Of a stretch of 64,000 bases of DNA, positions 8,136 to 16,841 are shown piece by piece. Numbering within the stretch: the first letter of the stretch is position 1; every line of letters starts with the position of its first letter. The DNA is taken from assembly GCF_900240335.1 (NCBI RefSeq), contig NZ_LT964979.1, positions 1,984,001 to 2,048,000 on the forward strand, in the 5' to 3' direction. Source of the stretch: Flavimobilis massiliensis. Lineage in GTDB: Bacteria; Actinomycetota; Actinomycetes; Actinomycetales; Cellulomonadaceae. Below the pieces are notes generated by a model. It had not been told where the DNA came from and searched no databases. It saw only the letters and a list, made by a program, of their open reading frames with translations. Position numbers and translations under genes: made by a program.

Positions 8136-9845
8136 TTGACCAGCCAGCCCGCGCCCGACGTCCTCCTCGTCGGCGGCCACGTCTTCACCGCGACCCCCGG
8201 CGACGACGCACCCGCCGCCGCCGCGGTCGCCCTCACCGGCGAGCGCATCACGGCCGTCGGACCCGACGACGAGCTCCGGGCCCTCGCAGGCCCCGCGACA
8301 CGCATCGTCGACGTTACCGGCCGCCTCGTGCTGCCCGGCTTCCAGGACACGCACGTCCACCCGATTCTCGCCGCGGGCATGGACGCGCGGCTCAACGTCC
8401 TCGACCAGCCCGACCTCGCCGGCACGCTCGACGCGATCGGCGCGTGGGCGGCCGCGCACCCCGAACTCGAGTGGGTGACGGGCTGGGGTTGGCAGGCCGA
8501 CCACTTCGACGGCGGCTTCCCGACGCGGCAGCAGCTCGACGCGCTCGTCCCGGACCGCCCCGCGTTCCTCCACCGCTCCGACGGTCACGCGTCATGGGTC
8601 AACACGCGCGCGATCGAACTTGCAGGCCTCGACGACGATGGCTCGGGCCGCCCGCCCGCGGACCCGCCGGGCGGCTACGTGCAGCGCGACGCCGACGGCC
8701 GCGCGACCGGCGTGCTCATCGAGTGGGCGACGGGCCTCGTCGAGAAGCACGTGCCCGACGCGCCGCTCGACGACCGCCTCGCGCACCTCCTCGCGGGCCA
8801 GCGCGCGCTGCTCGCGCAGGGCATCACCGCGTGGCAGGACGCCTCCGTGCGGCCCGCCGAGCAGGAGGTCTACGAGCTTGCCGACTCCCGCGGCGAGCTC
8901 GTCGCGACCGTCGTCGGAGCGCTGCGCTGGGAGCACGAGCGCGGCTTCGAGCAGGTCGCGGAGCTCGTCGAGCGTCGGGCGGCGATCGAGGAGCGCGCCG
9001 CAGCGCGCGGCGCCCCGTCCCGCTTCCGGCCGACGAGCGTGAAGATCATGCACGACGGCGTCGTCGACGGCTCCCTCACGGCCGCGATGCTCGACCCCTA
9101 CCTCGACGCCGACGGCACGGTGTCGACGAACCGCGGCGACTCCTACCACTCGACCGAAGACCTCGACCGGCTCGTCACCGCGCTCATGGCCGAGGGCTTC
9201 CAGCCGCACTTCCACGCGATCGGCGACCGCGGCGTGCGCGAGTGCCTCGACGCGGTCGGGCGGGCGCGCGCGTCGCTCGGCCGTCACGCGCCGCACCACG
9301 ACGCGTCGGGCCGCGACGTGCGGCCGATCGTCTCCCACGTCCAGGTCGTCCACCCCGACGACCGCGCGCGCGTCGCCGAGCTGGGGACGGTGATCTCTGC
9401 GCAGCCCCTGTGGGCGAACTGCGAGGACGTGCAGACCGAGCTGACGATGCCGTTCCTCGGCGAGGAGCGCTCCGCGTGGCAGTACCCGTTCGCGTCGCTC
9501 GCGGCCGCCGGCGCGCCGCTCGCGGGCGGCTCGGACTGGCCCGTCTCGACCGCCGACCCGCTCCAGGGCATCCACACGGCCGTGACGCGCAGGCTCCACG
9601 GCGAGGACCGCACCCCGCTCTACCCCGAGGAGGCGCTCCCGCTTGCGGAGGCCGTGCGGATGTACACGTACGGCTCGGCCGTCGCGAACCACCGGGAGGA
9701 CGAGTCGGGGCAGGTCGCGCCCGGGCTGCTCGCGGATCTTGCGATCATCGACCGCAACATCTTCGCGGCGCCCGCCGACGAGATCGGCGCAGCACGCGTC
9801 GTGGCGACGTGGGTCCGCGGGGTCGAGGTCCACGCTGCCTACTGA
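8136..9845 (+). CDS. Metal-dependent amidohydrolase, YtcJ-like family
   Basis: 569 residues. The N-terminal beta-barrel segment (DVLLVGGHVFTATP) is followed by VTGRLVLPGFQDTHVHP near residue 70, the metal-binding HxH of the amidohydrolase superfamily. Also present are HRSDGHASWVNTRAIELAG, the HFHAIGDRGV metal ligand near residue 353 and GGSDWPVSTADPL near 464 with the catalytic Asp. YtcJ-like enzymes hydrolyse amides or carbamates of unknown natural substrate. Length fits the family. The start chosen is TTG at 8136 with TGGAGA 5-6 nt upstream; no in-frame ATG or GTG lies nearby. Two family A repeats and one family B repeat lie just upstream. Confidence 0.88.
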   Translation: MTSQPAPDVLLVGGHVFTATPGDDAPAAAAVALTGERITAVGPDDELRALAGPATRIVDVTGRLVLPGFQDTHVHPILAAGMDARLNVLDQPDLAGTLDAIGAWAAAHPELEWVTGWGWQADHFDGGFPTRQQLDALVPDRPAFLHRSDGHASWVNTRAIELAGLDDDGSGRPPADPPGGYVQRDADGRATGVLIEWATGLVEKHVPDAPLDDRLAHLLAGQRALLAQGITAWQDASVRPAEQEVYELADSRGELVATVVGALRWEHERGFEQVAELVERRAAIEERAAARGAPSRFRPTSVKIMHDGVVDGSLTAAMLDPYLDADGTVSTNRGDSYHSTEDLDRLVTALMAEGFQPHFHAIGDRGVRECLDAVGRARASLGRHAPHHDASGRDVRPIVSHVQVVHPDDRARVAELGTVISAQPLWANCEDVQTELTMPFLGEERSAWQYPFASLAAAGAPLAGGSDWPVSTADPLQGIHTAVTRRLHGEDRTPLYPEEALPLAEAVRMYTYGSAVANHREDESGQVAPGLLADLAIIDRNIFAAPADEIGAARVVATWVRGVEVHAAY

Positions 9846-9921
9846 CGGCGCGCCGCCCGCGTCGGCGCTCTCACCTCGCCGGACGCGCGTGGCGCCTCGC
9901 CAGCGCGGCGCCTCACCGAGG

Positions 9922-9970
9922 ACCGATTGACGCTGCGCACCCGTTCAACAGGGGAAGGCGTCAATCCGTC
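9922..9970. repeat. Family B palindromic repeat, copy 2
   Basis: GATTGACGC and GCGTCAATC are perfect inverted arms around a centre containing CCCGTTCAACAGGGG. It lies between two convergent genes and contains the TGA of the membrane protein at 9961, so it may terminate both transcripts. Confidence 0.8.
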
Positions 9971-10518
9971 GACGCAGCGGGGGGCGCGGACGCGCGGGTC
10001 GGCGCGAACGGCCGGGCGCACCACGGCAGCGCGACGACCACGGCGGCTGCTGCGACCGCCGCGGACACGAAGACACCCGGCAGAGCCTCCCCCGCGAAGG
10101 CGTCGGGCGCGACGCCCCACCACACAAGGACGCAGCCGGCCGCCGAGAGGCCCGCGAGCGCGAGCCGGAGCGTCAGCGGCAGGACTCCTGCGTGCCGGCG
10201 TGCCACACGCTGAACCGCCGGGGTCGACGCCGCCGCGACGACGAGTCCCGCCACGATGCCGATCATCGAGCCGAGGGCCAGCCCCGCACCCGCGTAGTCC
10301 GATCGCAGAAGCGTCGCTTCAGCGCCGATCGCGCCCGCGGCCGCGCCGCCGAGCGCACCGAGCGTGAACGTCCGGGCCGCGACGTCGAGCTTCCGGTCCC
10401 GCACCGGGTCGACGTGCGGTCCGCCGGAGAGCACAGGCTCGGTAAGGACGCCGCGCGCGGCCTCGCGGCGTTCGCGCGCCGTCCGGCGGAGTGCAGGCCC
10501 GTTCGCGTCGTCCGTCAT
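9961..10518 (-). CDS. Predicted four-helix membrane protein, function unknown
   Basis: 185 residues from the ATG at 10518; a TTG twelve bases upstream would add MDQA. A charged cytosolic N-terminus of about 45 residues (RRTARERREAARG) precedes four hydrophobic helices rich in Ala/Gly/Val. No known motif was recognised. The last three residues (STD) and the stop codon lie inside a family B repeat, so the present C-terminus probably results from repeat insertion. It is convergent with the amidohydrolase gene and divergent from the exonuclease gene. Confidence 0.7.
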   Translation of the reverse strand: MTDDANGPALRRTARERREAARGVLTEPVLSGGPHVDPVRDRKLDVAARTFTLGALGGAAAGAIGAEATLLRSDYAGAGLALGSMIGIVAGLVVAAASTPAVQRVARRHAGVLPLTLRLALAGLSAAGCVLVWWGVAPDAFAGEALPGVFVSAAVAAAAVVVALPWCARPFAPTRASAPPAASTD

Positions 10519-10600
10519 GGCCTGATCCAAGCAGCGCCCCGACGACGACGTCCACCCCCGAACATGTGCCCGCCCAACGCCCCTGAGACGCCCTCGTCAC

Positions 10601-10652
10601 GACGGACTGACGCCGCGCTCCCGTTCGATGGGCGGGACGCATCAATCGGTCG
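10601..10652. repeat. Family B palindromic repeat, copy 3
   Basis: GACGGACTGACGCC... pairs with ...GGGACGCATCAATCGGTC around CCCGTTCGATGGG. Unlike the other copies it lies between divergent genes, in the 5' region of both the membrane-protein and exonuclease genes, so it cannot be their terminator. Confidence 0.75.
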
Positions 10653-10675
10653 GGGCGCCGTGGCAGGATCGGGGC

Positions 10676-11320
10676 GTGCCCTACGCCGTCATCGACACCG
10701 AGACCACAGGTTTCTCGCCCGCCAAGGGTGACCGCATGCTCGAGATCGCCGTCGTCCGGCTCGACGACGCGGGCGAGGTGCTCGACACGTGGGAGACGCT
10801 GCTCGACCCGGGGTGCAGCGTCGGGGCGACGCACGTCCACGGGATCACGGCGGCGGACGTCGTCGGCGCGCCCGTCTTCCGTGAGGTCGCGGCGCACGTC
10901 ACGGGGCTGCTCGCGGGGCACGTCGTCGTCGGGCACAACGTCGACTTCGACCTGCGGTTCCTCACCGCGGAGCTCGCGGCAGCGAGCGTGCCGTTGACGC
11001 TCGGCGGCAAGCTGTGCACGCAGCGGCTCGCGGCCGACTACCTGCCGGGGCCGAAGCGCACGCTCGCGGTGTGCTGCGAGCAGGCGGGGATCGTCAACGA
11101 TCACGCGCACTCGGCGCTCGGGGACACGCTCGCGACGGCCGAGCTCTTCGCGTTCTACCTGCGGCACCATGGCGGCTCGCCGCCGTGGGCGGCGGCGGTC
11201 GCGCGGGCTGCCCACGCCTTGCCGGGGACGGACCTCTTCGCGGCGCTCACGGCGCCTCCGCTCCCCCGCACCCACACCCGCACCCGCACCCGCACCCGCA
11301 CCCACTCTCCCGCGAGATAG
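10676..11320 (+). CDS. DEDDh-family 3'-5' exonuclease (DnaQ-like)
   Basis: 214 residues. Exo I motif VIDTETTGF (D7, E9), exo II HNVDFDLRF near residue 86 and exo III NDHAHSALGDT near residue 142 give the complete DEDDh set. Such proteins degrade single-stranded DNA or RNA 3' ends, or proofread. The GTG at 10676 is taken as start because AGGA lies 7 nt upstream and the frame before it lies in the family B repeat. The C-terminus is odd: after ALTAPPLPR it runs into a hexanucleotide repeat coding alternating Thr-Arg and then SPAR with a TAG stop from a family C repeat. The fold itself is complete before this tail. Confidence 0.88.
   Translation: MPYAVIDTETTGFSPAKGDRMLEIAVVRLDDAGEVLDTWETLLDPGCSVGATHVHGITAADVVGAPVFREVAAHVTGLLAGHVVVGHNVDFDLRFLTAELAAASVPLTLGGKLCTQRLAADYLPGPKRTLAVCCEQAGIVNDHAHSALGDTLATAELFAFYLRHHGGSPPWAAAVARAAHALPGTDLFAALTAPPLPRTHTRTRTRTRTHSPAR
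11269..11304 (+). repeat. In-frame hexanucleotide repeat (ACCCGC)n at exonuclease C-terminus
   Basis: About five to six units of ACCCGC or its variant ACCCAC code for a Thr-Arg/His alternation just before the stop codon. Being a multiple of three, copy-number changes by slippage would lengthen or shorten the tail without a frameshift. Confidence 0.7.
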
Positions 11321-11382
11321 GTGATTCACGCCGAGATAGCGCCTGTCGAGCGCTATCTCGGCGGTAGACCGCTATCTCGCGG
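11311..11382. repeat. Family C double-dyad repeat, copy 1
   Basis: Four half-sites in nested inverted order: CGCGAGATAG, CGAGATAGCG, CGCTATCTCG and GCTATCTCGCG. The element spans the gap between the convergent exonuclease and VanY-like genes and supplies the TAG of the exonuclease. Other copies are at 54987 and 56143. Confidence 0.8.
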
Positions 11383-11395
11383 ACGGGTGGACGCG

Positions 11396-11884
11396 TCAGG
11401 GTTGGTACGTCCAGTGCCAGGGCTCCTCCGCGATGGTCTCCGCGAAGCCGTGGTCGGCCGCGTGCTCGCGCATCCACTCGACCTCTTCCCAGTCGAGCGT
11501 GAGGTCGACGCTCAGACCCAGCCCGTGCTCCGACGTCCCCGGCGCGGCGGCGCGTCCACCCTCGGAGAGCAGACCGAACTCCTCGACCATCGCCACCTGC
11601 GCGTCGTAGTCGCGATACGCGGAGTTGACGGTCCACGTGACGTCGGCCTTCTTCGCGGCCTTCTCGAGCCTGCGGAACGCGGCGGCGGCGTCCTTGCGCA
11701 GCTCGTAGCCACCACCGATCGACGTGAGCTCGTCGGCCGTGAGGCGTCCATTCTTGTCGGAGCGGCGGGCGAGCTCGGTCGTGGGGGCGTCAGCCTCCGC
11801 GGTCGCGGAGCGCACGAGGGGGGGTCCGCCGACGGCGACGACGAGCAGGACGATGACCGCGAGGACGCGGCGGACGAGGTGCAT
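11396..11884 (-). CDS. Secreted VanY-type D-alanyl-D-alanine carboxypeptidase
   Basis: 162 residues. An N-terminal basic-hydrophobic signal segment (RRVLAVIVLLVVAVGG) is followed by the LAS-family peptidase core: SAYRDYDAQ near residue 92 (substrate Arg), SEHGLGLSVDL near residue 118 (Zn ligands His and Asp) and EPWHWTYQP at the C-terminus (catalytic Glu and third Zn His). This predicts a periplasmic/exported zinc D,D-carboxypeptidase that trims peptidoglycan stems. No clear Shine-Dalgarno precedes the ATG at 11884, so a leaderless message or a different upstream start is possible. Confidence 0.87.
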   Translation of the reverse strand: MHLVRRVLAVIVLLVVAVGGPPLVRSATAEADAPTTELARRSDKNGRLTADELTSIGGGYELRKDAAAAFRRLEKAAKKADVTWTVNSAYRDYDAQVAMVEEFGLLSEGGRAAAPGTSEHGLGLSVDLTLDWEEVEWMREHAADHGFAETIAEEPWHWTYQP

Positions 11885-12038
11885 GCGGAAACCGTAGCGC
11901 GAGTGAGGAGTCGGACAGATCCGCCCTCGGTATGACTGCGACGCGTGATCGTCCACCTGGGTCGCAGCGGGTCGACGACCCGGCAGGGCCGACTTTTCGC
12001 TCGGCCGGCCGCCGTTCCACGCGGGGGCGTGCGTCAGA

Positions 12039-12419
12039 TCAGGTGGGATCGGGTGCGGCGCCGGGCCACCCGGTGGTGTCGAGGACGTGCGCGGCGACGC
12101 CGGGTCGGTCGAGCTCGGTGTGGAGCGCAGCCACGACCGCGCTGTTGCCGCACCCGGAGACGACGACGCCCTGCGCGCCGTGCGCGCGGTGGACGCCGAT
12201 CATCGCGGCGAGGCCAGCGGCCTTGACGCGGAGGTTCGGCTCGTCGTCGGCCGGTGCGGGACGGCACATGCCGAGGTCGTCGGTGTCGATGCGGCCGACG
12301 TGCATGTCGCGCTCGAGCAGCGTCGCGTACGTCCAGTACGAGGCGTCCGACTTGCCGGATCCGCCCGACCCGACGAGCCAGTGGACGGGGAAAGTTTGTG
12401 CGTCGGGGATCGCAGCCAT
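12039..12419 (-). CDS. Short P-loop nucleotide-binding protein coupled to sbcC
   Basis: 126 residues. Walker A is VGSGGSGKSDASYW near residues 17-26, followed by GRIDTDDLGMC, which resembles the acceptor-site region of small AAA_33/adenylylsulfate-kinase-like kinases. The protein stops after about two thirds of the usual length for that fold, so it may be C-terminally truncated; no frameshifted continuation was recognised in the 150 bases downstream. It starts two bases after the sbcC stop and is surely co-transcribed with it. Substrate unknown. Confidence 0.65.
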   Translation of the reverse strand: MAAIPDAQTFPVHWLVGSGGSGKSDASYWTYATLLERDMHVGRIDTDDLGMCRPAPADDEPNLRVKAAGLAAMIGVHRAHGAQGVVVSGCGNSAVVAALHTELDRPGVAAHVLDTTGWPGAAPDPT

Positions 12420-12421
12420 GG

Positions 12422-15400
12422 TCAGACCCCGGCGACGACGTCGAGCGTCGAGGATCCGTCGGGGCGGCGCCGCACGGAGATGCGGTCGGCGATCGCCTGC
12501 TTCATCGCGTCGACGTGGGAGACGACGCCGACGGTGCGCCCGCCGGCCTGGAGGTGGCTGAGCTCGGTCATGACGAGCTCGAGCGTGTCGGGGTCGAGCG
12601 ATCCGAAGCCTTCGTCGACGAAGAGCGTGCCAAGGTCGATGCCGCCGGCCTCCGCGGTGACGACGTCGGCGAGGCCGAGCGCGAGGCACAGCGACACGTA
12701 GAACGTCTCGCCGCCGGAGAGGGTCGTGGGCTCGCGGTCGTCCTCGGTCGAGTGGTCGCGCACACGCAGCGCGAGGCCGAGGCGGCGGCCACCGCCCTTC
12801 TCTTTGGCGTCGGAGCGGCGCAGTTCGTAGCGGCCGGATGACATCTGGCGGAGCCGGTCGTTGGCGGCGTCGAGCACCTCGTCGAAGCGGCGCGCGAGGA
12901 CGTACGTCGAGAGGGTGAGTGCGGCGGCGTTGTCGGACGTCGACGCGTCGGCGAGGTTGGCCATGCGGATGACGGGAGCCGTCGACGCGTGGATGCCCAC
13001 GGCGGCGGTGACGGCCGCGACGACGTCGGCGGCGCCGCTGCGGGCGCGGGTGAGCGCGTCGTCCGCGGTGGCGGCCGCGGCGACGGCCGCGTCGCGCCTC
13101 TCGCGGGTCTCGTCGAGGGCGGCTTCTGCGGCCTCGAGCGCGGCGGTCGCGGTCGCGGTGTCGACGTCGGCGGGGAGCGCCGCGATCTCGGGCTCGGCGA
13201 GGGCCGCGCGTTCCGCGGCCACCTGCTGCTCGTACAGCGTGGTCGACGACTCAAGGGCCTGGACTGATGTGCGGTCGAGGACGGCGGCACGGGCTTCGTC
13301 GGCGCTGCTGAGCTCGGCCTCGGCGAGCGCGTCCGCGAGCGCGGTCCGCGCGGCATCGAGCGCTTCGCTGGCGAGCCGTGCAGCGGTCTGGGCGGCGGCG
13401 ACCGCGGCGAGGAGTCCCTCCTGCTCGACGAGGTCGTCGTGGACGGCGGCGAGCGTCGGCGGTTCAGCGTCCGGTGCGGCGTGCTCGGCCCGTGCCGCGG
13501 CCACCTTGTCCGTGTCGGCGACGAGGGTCGCACGGTCGGCCTCGATCGAGGCCTCGGCGGTGGTCGTGGCGTCGCGCGCGGCGTCGACCGTGGTGCGCAG
13601 CGCGGCGGTCGCGGCGTCATGGGCGGCGATCTCGCGCGCGAGGGTCTCGGCGTCGCGCGCGGCGGCGGTCGCAGCGGCGAGGGCGCCGGCCGCCGCATCG
13701 ACGGCGACGTCCGCGGCGGTGGCGTCGAGTCCGCCGGTGCGCTCGACGAGCGTCGCGCGCTCGGCGTCGAGCGCGGAGCGTATGTCGCGCGCCTCCTGGG
13801 CCTGAGCCTCAGCAGCGGCGCGGGCGTCGGCTGCGGCCTCGACCTGCTCGGGCGAGACGTGGTCGTCCCCGAGGGGCGCGGGGGCGGGGTGCTCGGTCGA
13901 TCCGCACACGACGCACGGCTCGCCGTCGACGAGGTCGCGTGCGAGCTCGCCGGCGATTCCGTCGATCCGTGCGAGGCGCAGCGCAGCCTCGCGCTCGACG
14001 GCACTCGTGGCGGTCGCGAGGCGGGTGGCGAGGACGGGGTCGGCCTCGGCGATGCGCTGGTCATGGCGGGCGCGCGCGTCGACCGCGCGTCGAACGGCGA
14101 GCGCTGCGGTGTGGTCGGCCTCACGTTGCGGGACGAGCGCGGCGCCCTGCTGCGCCTCACCGAGGCGTTCCGCGAGCGCGGCCCGCTCGGAGGGGCGTGC
14201 GGCGAGCGCCGCGGCGTCGGCCTCGGCGGTCTCACGCTGGCGGGCGACGGCGGCGACGCGCTTCTCGAGCGTTGCTGCTCGCTCCGCGAGGCTGGCCTCG
14301 AGGTCGACGAGGTGCTCGAGCTTGGTCGCAGCGGTGCCGCGCGCGGCAGCGAGCACTGCGGCGTCAGCGTCAGGGGCTGCGAGGAGCGCGGCGACGACGG
14401 GGTGCTCGCGTGCGCTCGCGAGGACGTCGTCGTGCGCGCGCATCGCGGCGACGTGCGCGGTCGTGCTCCTCTCGACATCGTCGAGACGGGCGACGACGCC
14501 CGCGGCACGTCGGGCGGCGGCGAGTCGCGCGACGTCGTGGGCCTGCTGCTCGGCGCGCGCCTCGAGCTCGGTGAGGCGCCCGGCCGCGGACTCGCGCCGT
14601 GTGACGAGGGCGAGCGAGGACCGTGCGAGACGGGCGACGCCCTCGCGCTCGGCGTGCGCTGCTGTCGCGGTGTCGCGGGCGGCGAGCGCGAGGCTGTGCT
14701 CGGTCTCGAGGCGGGAGAGGGGCGCGGGGACGAGCGCGACGAGCGCCTCCGAGGGATCGGGGGCGGCGGCGAGCGCGCGGGGCTCGGCGGCGGCGGCCCC
14801 GGCGAGGCCGCTCGCGGACGCTGCGGCGGCGGGCGCGATCTGGGCGTCGGAGTCCTTGCGGGCGGCGAGCGCGGTCTTGCGGGCGTCAACGAGTCTGCTC
14901 TGGACGCGCTGGTAGATCTCGGTGCCGAAGACCTTCTGGAGGAGCGTCGAGCGGTCCTCGGGCCTGGCGCGGAGGAAGCTCGCGAACTCGCCCTGCGGCA
15001 GGACGATCGTCTGGACGAGCTGCTCGCGGGTGAGCCCGACGATGCGCGTCATCTCGGTGCCGACCTCGTCGGCGCGCCCGGAGAGGAACGTGCCGGGGGT
15101 CTGGTCGCCGAGGTCGCGGCCGAGGTCGAGCGCGTCGAGGTCGGTGGTGGACAGCTCCCAGAGCTTGGCGGTGGCCTGCTGCCTCGTCGTACCGGTGCCG
15201 CGCTGCTTGGGACGGTCGTAGGCGGGGCTGCGACGCACGCGGTAGATGCCGGCGCCGGTCTCGAGGACGAGGTCGACGTACGACTCGGTGCCGGGTCCGA
15301 CGTGCGTCGAGCGGAGCCTGTCGTCGCTCGCGGCGTCGGCGGCGACCTTGCCGTAGAGGGCGTAGACGATCGCGTCGATGATCGTCGACTTGCCGGCGCC

Positions 15401-15511
15401 CGTCGGGCCTTCGAGCAGGTAGAGGCCGCTCGCACCGAGGCGTGCGAAGTCGATCGTGTGGCGGTCGGGGTAGGGGCCGACGGCCTGGAACGTGAGGGTG
15501 TGGAGGCGCAT
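12422..15511 (-). CDS. sbcC: Exonuclease subunit SbcC (Rad50-like ATPase)
   Basis: 1029 residues. Starts MRLHTLTFQAVGPYPDRHTIDF with Walker A GPTGAGKST near residues 37-45. Long Ala/Glu/Arg coiled coils surround a zinc-hook CVVC near the middle (about residue 535), and the C-terminal ABC half carries LSGGETFYVSLCLALGLADV and LFVDEGFGSLD. With SbcD it forms the SbcCD (Mre11-Rad50-type) complex that cleaves hairpins and protein-blocked DNA ends. The ATG shares one base with the sbcD stop (TGATG), so the two are translationally coupled. SbcCD targets long palindromes, of interest given the number of hairpin repeats in this window. Confidence 0.95.
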   Translation of the reverse strand: MRLHTLTFQAVGPYPDRHTIDFARLGASGLYLLEGPTGAGKSTIIDAIVYALYGKVAADAASDDRLRSTHVGPGTESYVDLVLETGAGIYRVRRSPAYDRPKQRGTGTTRQQATAKLWELSTTDLDALDLGRDLGDQTPGTFLSGRADEVGTEMTRIVGLTREQLVQTIVLPQGEFASFLRARPEDRSTLLQKVFGTEIYQRVQSRLVDARKTALAARKDSDAQIAPAAAASASGLAGAAAAEPRALAAAPDPSEALVALVPAPLSRLETEHSLALAARDTATAAHAEREGVARLARSSLALVTRRESAAGRLTELEARAEQQAHDVARLAAARRAAGVVARLDDVERSTTAHVAAMRAHDDVLASAREHPVVAALLAAPDADAAVLAAARGTAATKLEHLVDLEASLAERAATLEKRVAAVARQRETAEADAAALAARPSERAALAERLGEAQQGAALVPQREADHTAALAVRRAVDARARHDQRIAEADPVLATRLATATSAVEREAALRLARIDGIAGELARDLVDGEPCVVCGSTEHPAPAPLGDDHVSPEQVEAAADARAAAEAQAQEARDIRSALDAERATLVERTGGLDATAADVAVDAAAGALAAATAAARDAETLAREIAAHDAATAALRTTVDAARDATTTAEASIEADRATLVADTDKVAAARAEHAAPDAEPPTLAAVHDDLVEQEGLLAAVAAAQTAARLASEALDAARTALADALAEAELSSADEARAAVLDRTSVQALESSTTLYEQQVAAERAALAEPEIAALPADVDTATATAALEAAEAALDETRERRDAAVAAAATADDALTRARSGAADVVAAVTAAVGIHASTAPVIRMANLADASTSDNAAALTLSTYVLARRFDEVLDAANDRLRQMSSGRYELRRSDAKEKGGGRRLGLALRVRDHSTEDDREPTTLSGGETFYVSLCLALGLADVVTAEAGGIDLGTLFVDEGFGSLDPDTLELVMTELSHLQAGGRTVGVVSHVDAMKQAIADRISVRRRPDGSSTLDVVAGV

Positions 15512-16710
15512 CAGGCGCTCACCTCTGTGCGCTGCGCGGCCTCGAGGGCGTCGCGGAGGACGGCCTGCTCGGCGCCGTCGGGCGCGCCGCCGCGGACGTG
15601 CTCGACGAAGCCGCAGCACACGTCGAACGGGTCGGAGGCTGCGGTGACGGTGCGCGGGCCGGAGGCCGCGCCGCGGTCGGGCGGGTCGTGGAGGATGACG
15701 AGCGCGTGCGGCATGACGTCCTTGACGCGCGTGACGAGATGCTCGGGACGTTGCGCGTCGGTGACGGTGACGCGCACCCAGTCCGCGGCGTGCGCCGCAC
15801 CGAGCGCGCCCGTGATCTCGTCGAACGTGCCGCGCACGTCGGCGAGCCCGCGCGGGACGGGTGCGGGCAGGAGCTCGGGCTCGCCGACGACGCCGCCCGG
15901 GCCGAGCTCGACGAGGACGGTCGACTTGCGGTGGTCCTTCTCGGAGAAGGAGTACGCGAGGGGCGAGCCTGAGTAGCGGGCGACGGTGCGCGTGCCGTCC
16001 GGCCCGTCGGCGACGGGGACGCGCTGCGGCCCGTGGAGGTGGCCGAGCGCGACGTAGTCGACGCCGCGCAGCACGCCGGCGGGCACGCTGTCGACGCCGC
16101 CGACGCGGATGTCCCGCTCCGACTCGCTCGCCTCGCCGCCGACGACGAACGTGTGGGCGGCGAGCACTGCAGGGACACGCGCAGGATCGGCGGCGCGTCG
16201 CGCGTCGAGGTCCGCGCGCACCCGGGCGGTCGCGGCGGCCGTCACGGCCTCGTGCGACCGGGCGAGCGGCTCCCCACCGGGCTCGGCGAGCCGATGGCGG
16301 GCGTCGTCGGGGTCGAGGTACGGCAGGGCGTACACGTACGCGCCGACGCCGCCGTCGCGGTCCCGCAGGACGACGGGCGTCCCGACGTCCGCGACCGCCG
16401 CGCGCACGTGGAGGCCGTCGCGCATGAGCTCGGCCCCGAAGCCGAGGCGCGTCGCGGAGTCGTGGTTGCCGGGCGTGAGGACGACCTGCGTCACCTCGGA
16501 GAGGCGCCGCAGCACGTCGGAGAGCATGCGGACGGCCTCGACGGGCGGAATCGCACGGTCGTAGACGTCACCGGCGACGACGACCGCGTCAACCTCACGC
16601 TCACGCACGGTCCCGACGAGATGGTCGAGGAACTCGGCCTGGTGCCCGAGCAGGTCGACGCCGTGCAGCGTGCGCCCGAGGTGCCAGTCGGAGGTGTGGA
16701 GGATCCGCAT
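15511..16710 (-). CDS. sbcD: Exonuclease subunit SbcD (Mre11-like nuclease)
   Basis: 399 residues. Calcineurin-like phosphoesterase motifs are complete: HTSDWHLGR at the N-terminus, VVVAGDVYDR near residue 46, TPGNHDSATRLGF near residue 80, and ALGHLHGPQ near residue 218. The SFSEKDHRKS segment typical of SbcD follows. It supplies the Mn-dependent nuclease of SbcCD. First gene of the sbcD-sbcC-P-loop operon; the sbcC start overlaps its stop. Confidence 0.95.
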   Translation of the reverse strand: MRILHTSDWHLGRTLHGVDLLGHQAEFLDHLVGTVREREVDAVVVAGDVYDRAIPPVEAVRMLSDVLRRLSEVTQVVLTPGNHDSATRLGFGAELMRDGLHVRAAVADVGTPVVLRDRDGGVGAYVYALPYLDPDDARHRLAEPGGEPLARSHEAVTAAATARVRADLDARRAADPARVPAVLAAHTFVVGGEASESERDIRVGGVDSVPAGVLRGVDYVALGHLHGPQRVPVADGPDGTRTVARYSGSPLAYSFSEKDHRKSTVLVELGPGGVVGEPELLPAPVPRGLADVRGTFDEITGALGAAHAADWVRVTVTDAQRPEHLVTRVKDVMPHALVILHDPPDRGAASGPRTVTAASDPFDVCCGFVEHVRGGAPDGAEQAVLRDALEAAQRTEVSA

Positions 16711-16759
16711 GCGCCGCACGCTACCCCGAGCCCCCGACATTCCCCGAGGCACCCCACGC

Positions 16760-16808
16760 CCCACCGCAAAATCCGAGCAGATGGCTACTGGCAGCAACCA
16801 TCTGCGCG
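16760..16808. repeat. Family D repeat, copy 1 (49 bp, identical to copy 2)
   Basis: Identical over 49 bases to 17756-17804 and in the same orientation. It contains an inverted repeat GCAGATGG ... CCATCTGC with a 13-nt loop. It lies downstream of the NYN gene (minus strand) and upstream of sbcD. Confidence 0.85.
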
Positions 16809-16841
16809 AACTCTCGCGCGGGGGGCGTAGGCGTCCCCGGA

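Noticed and set aside
13439..15976. 845-codon plus-strand frame opposite sbcC
   Set aside because: Antisense of the SbcC coiled coils; codon pattern belongs to the minus-strand gene.
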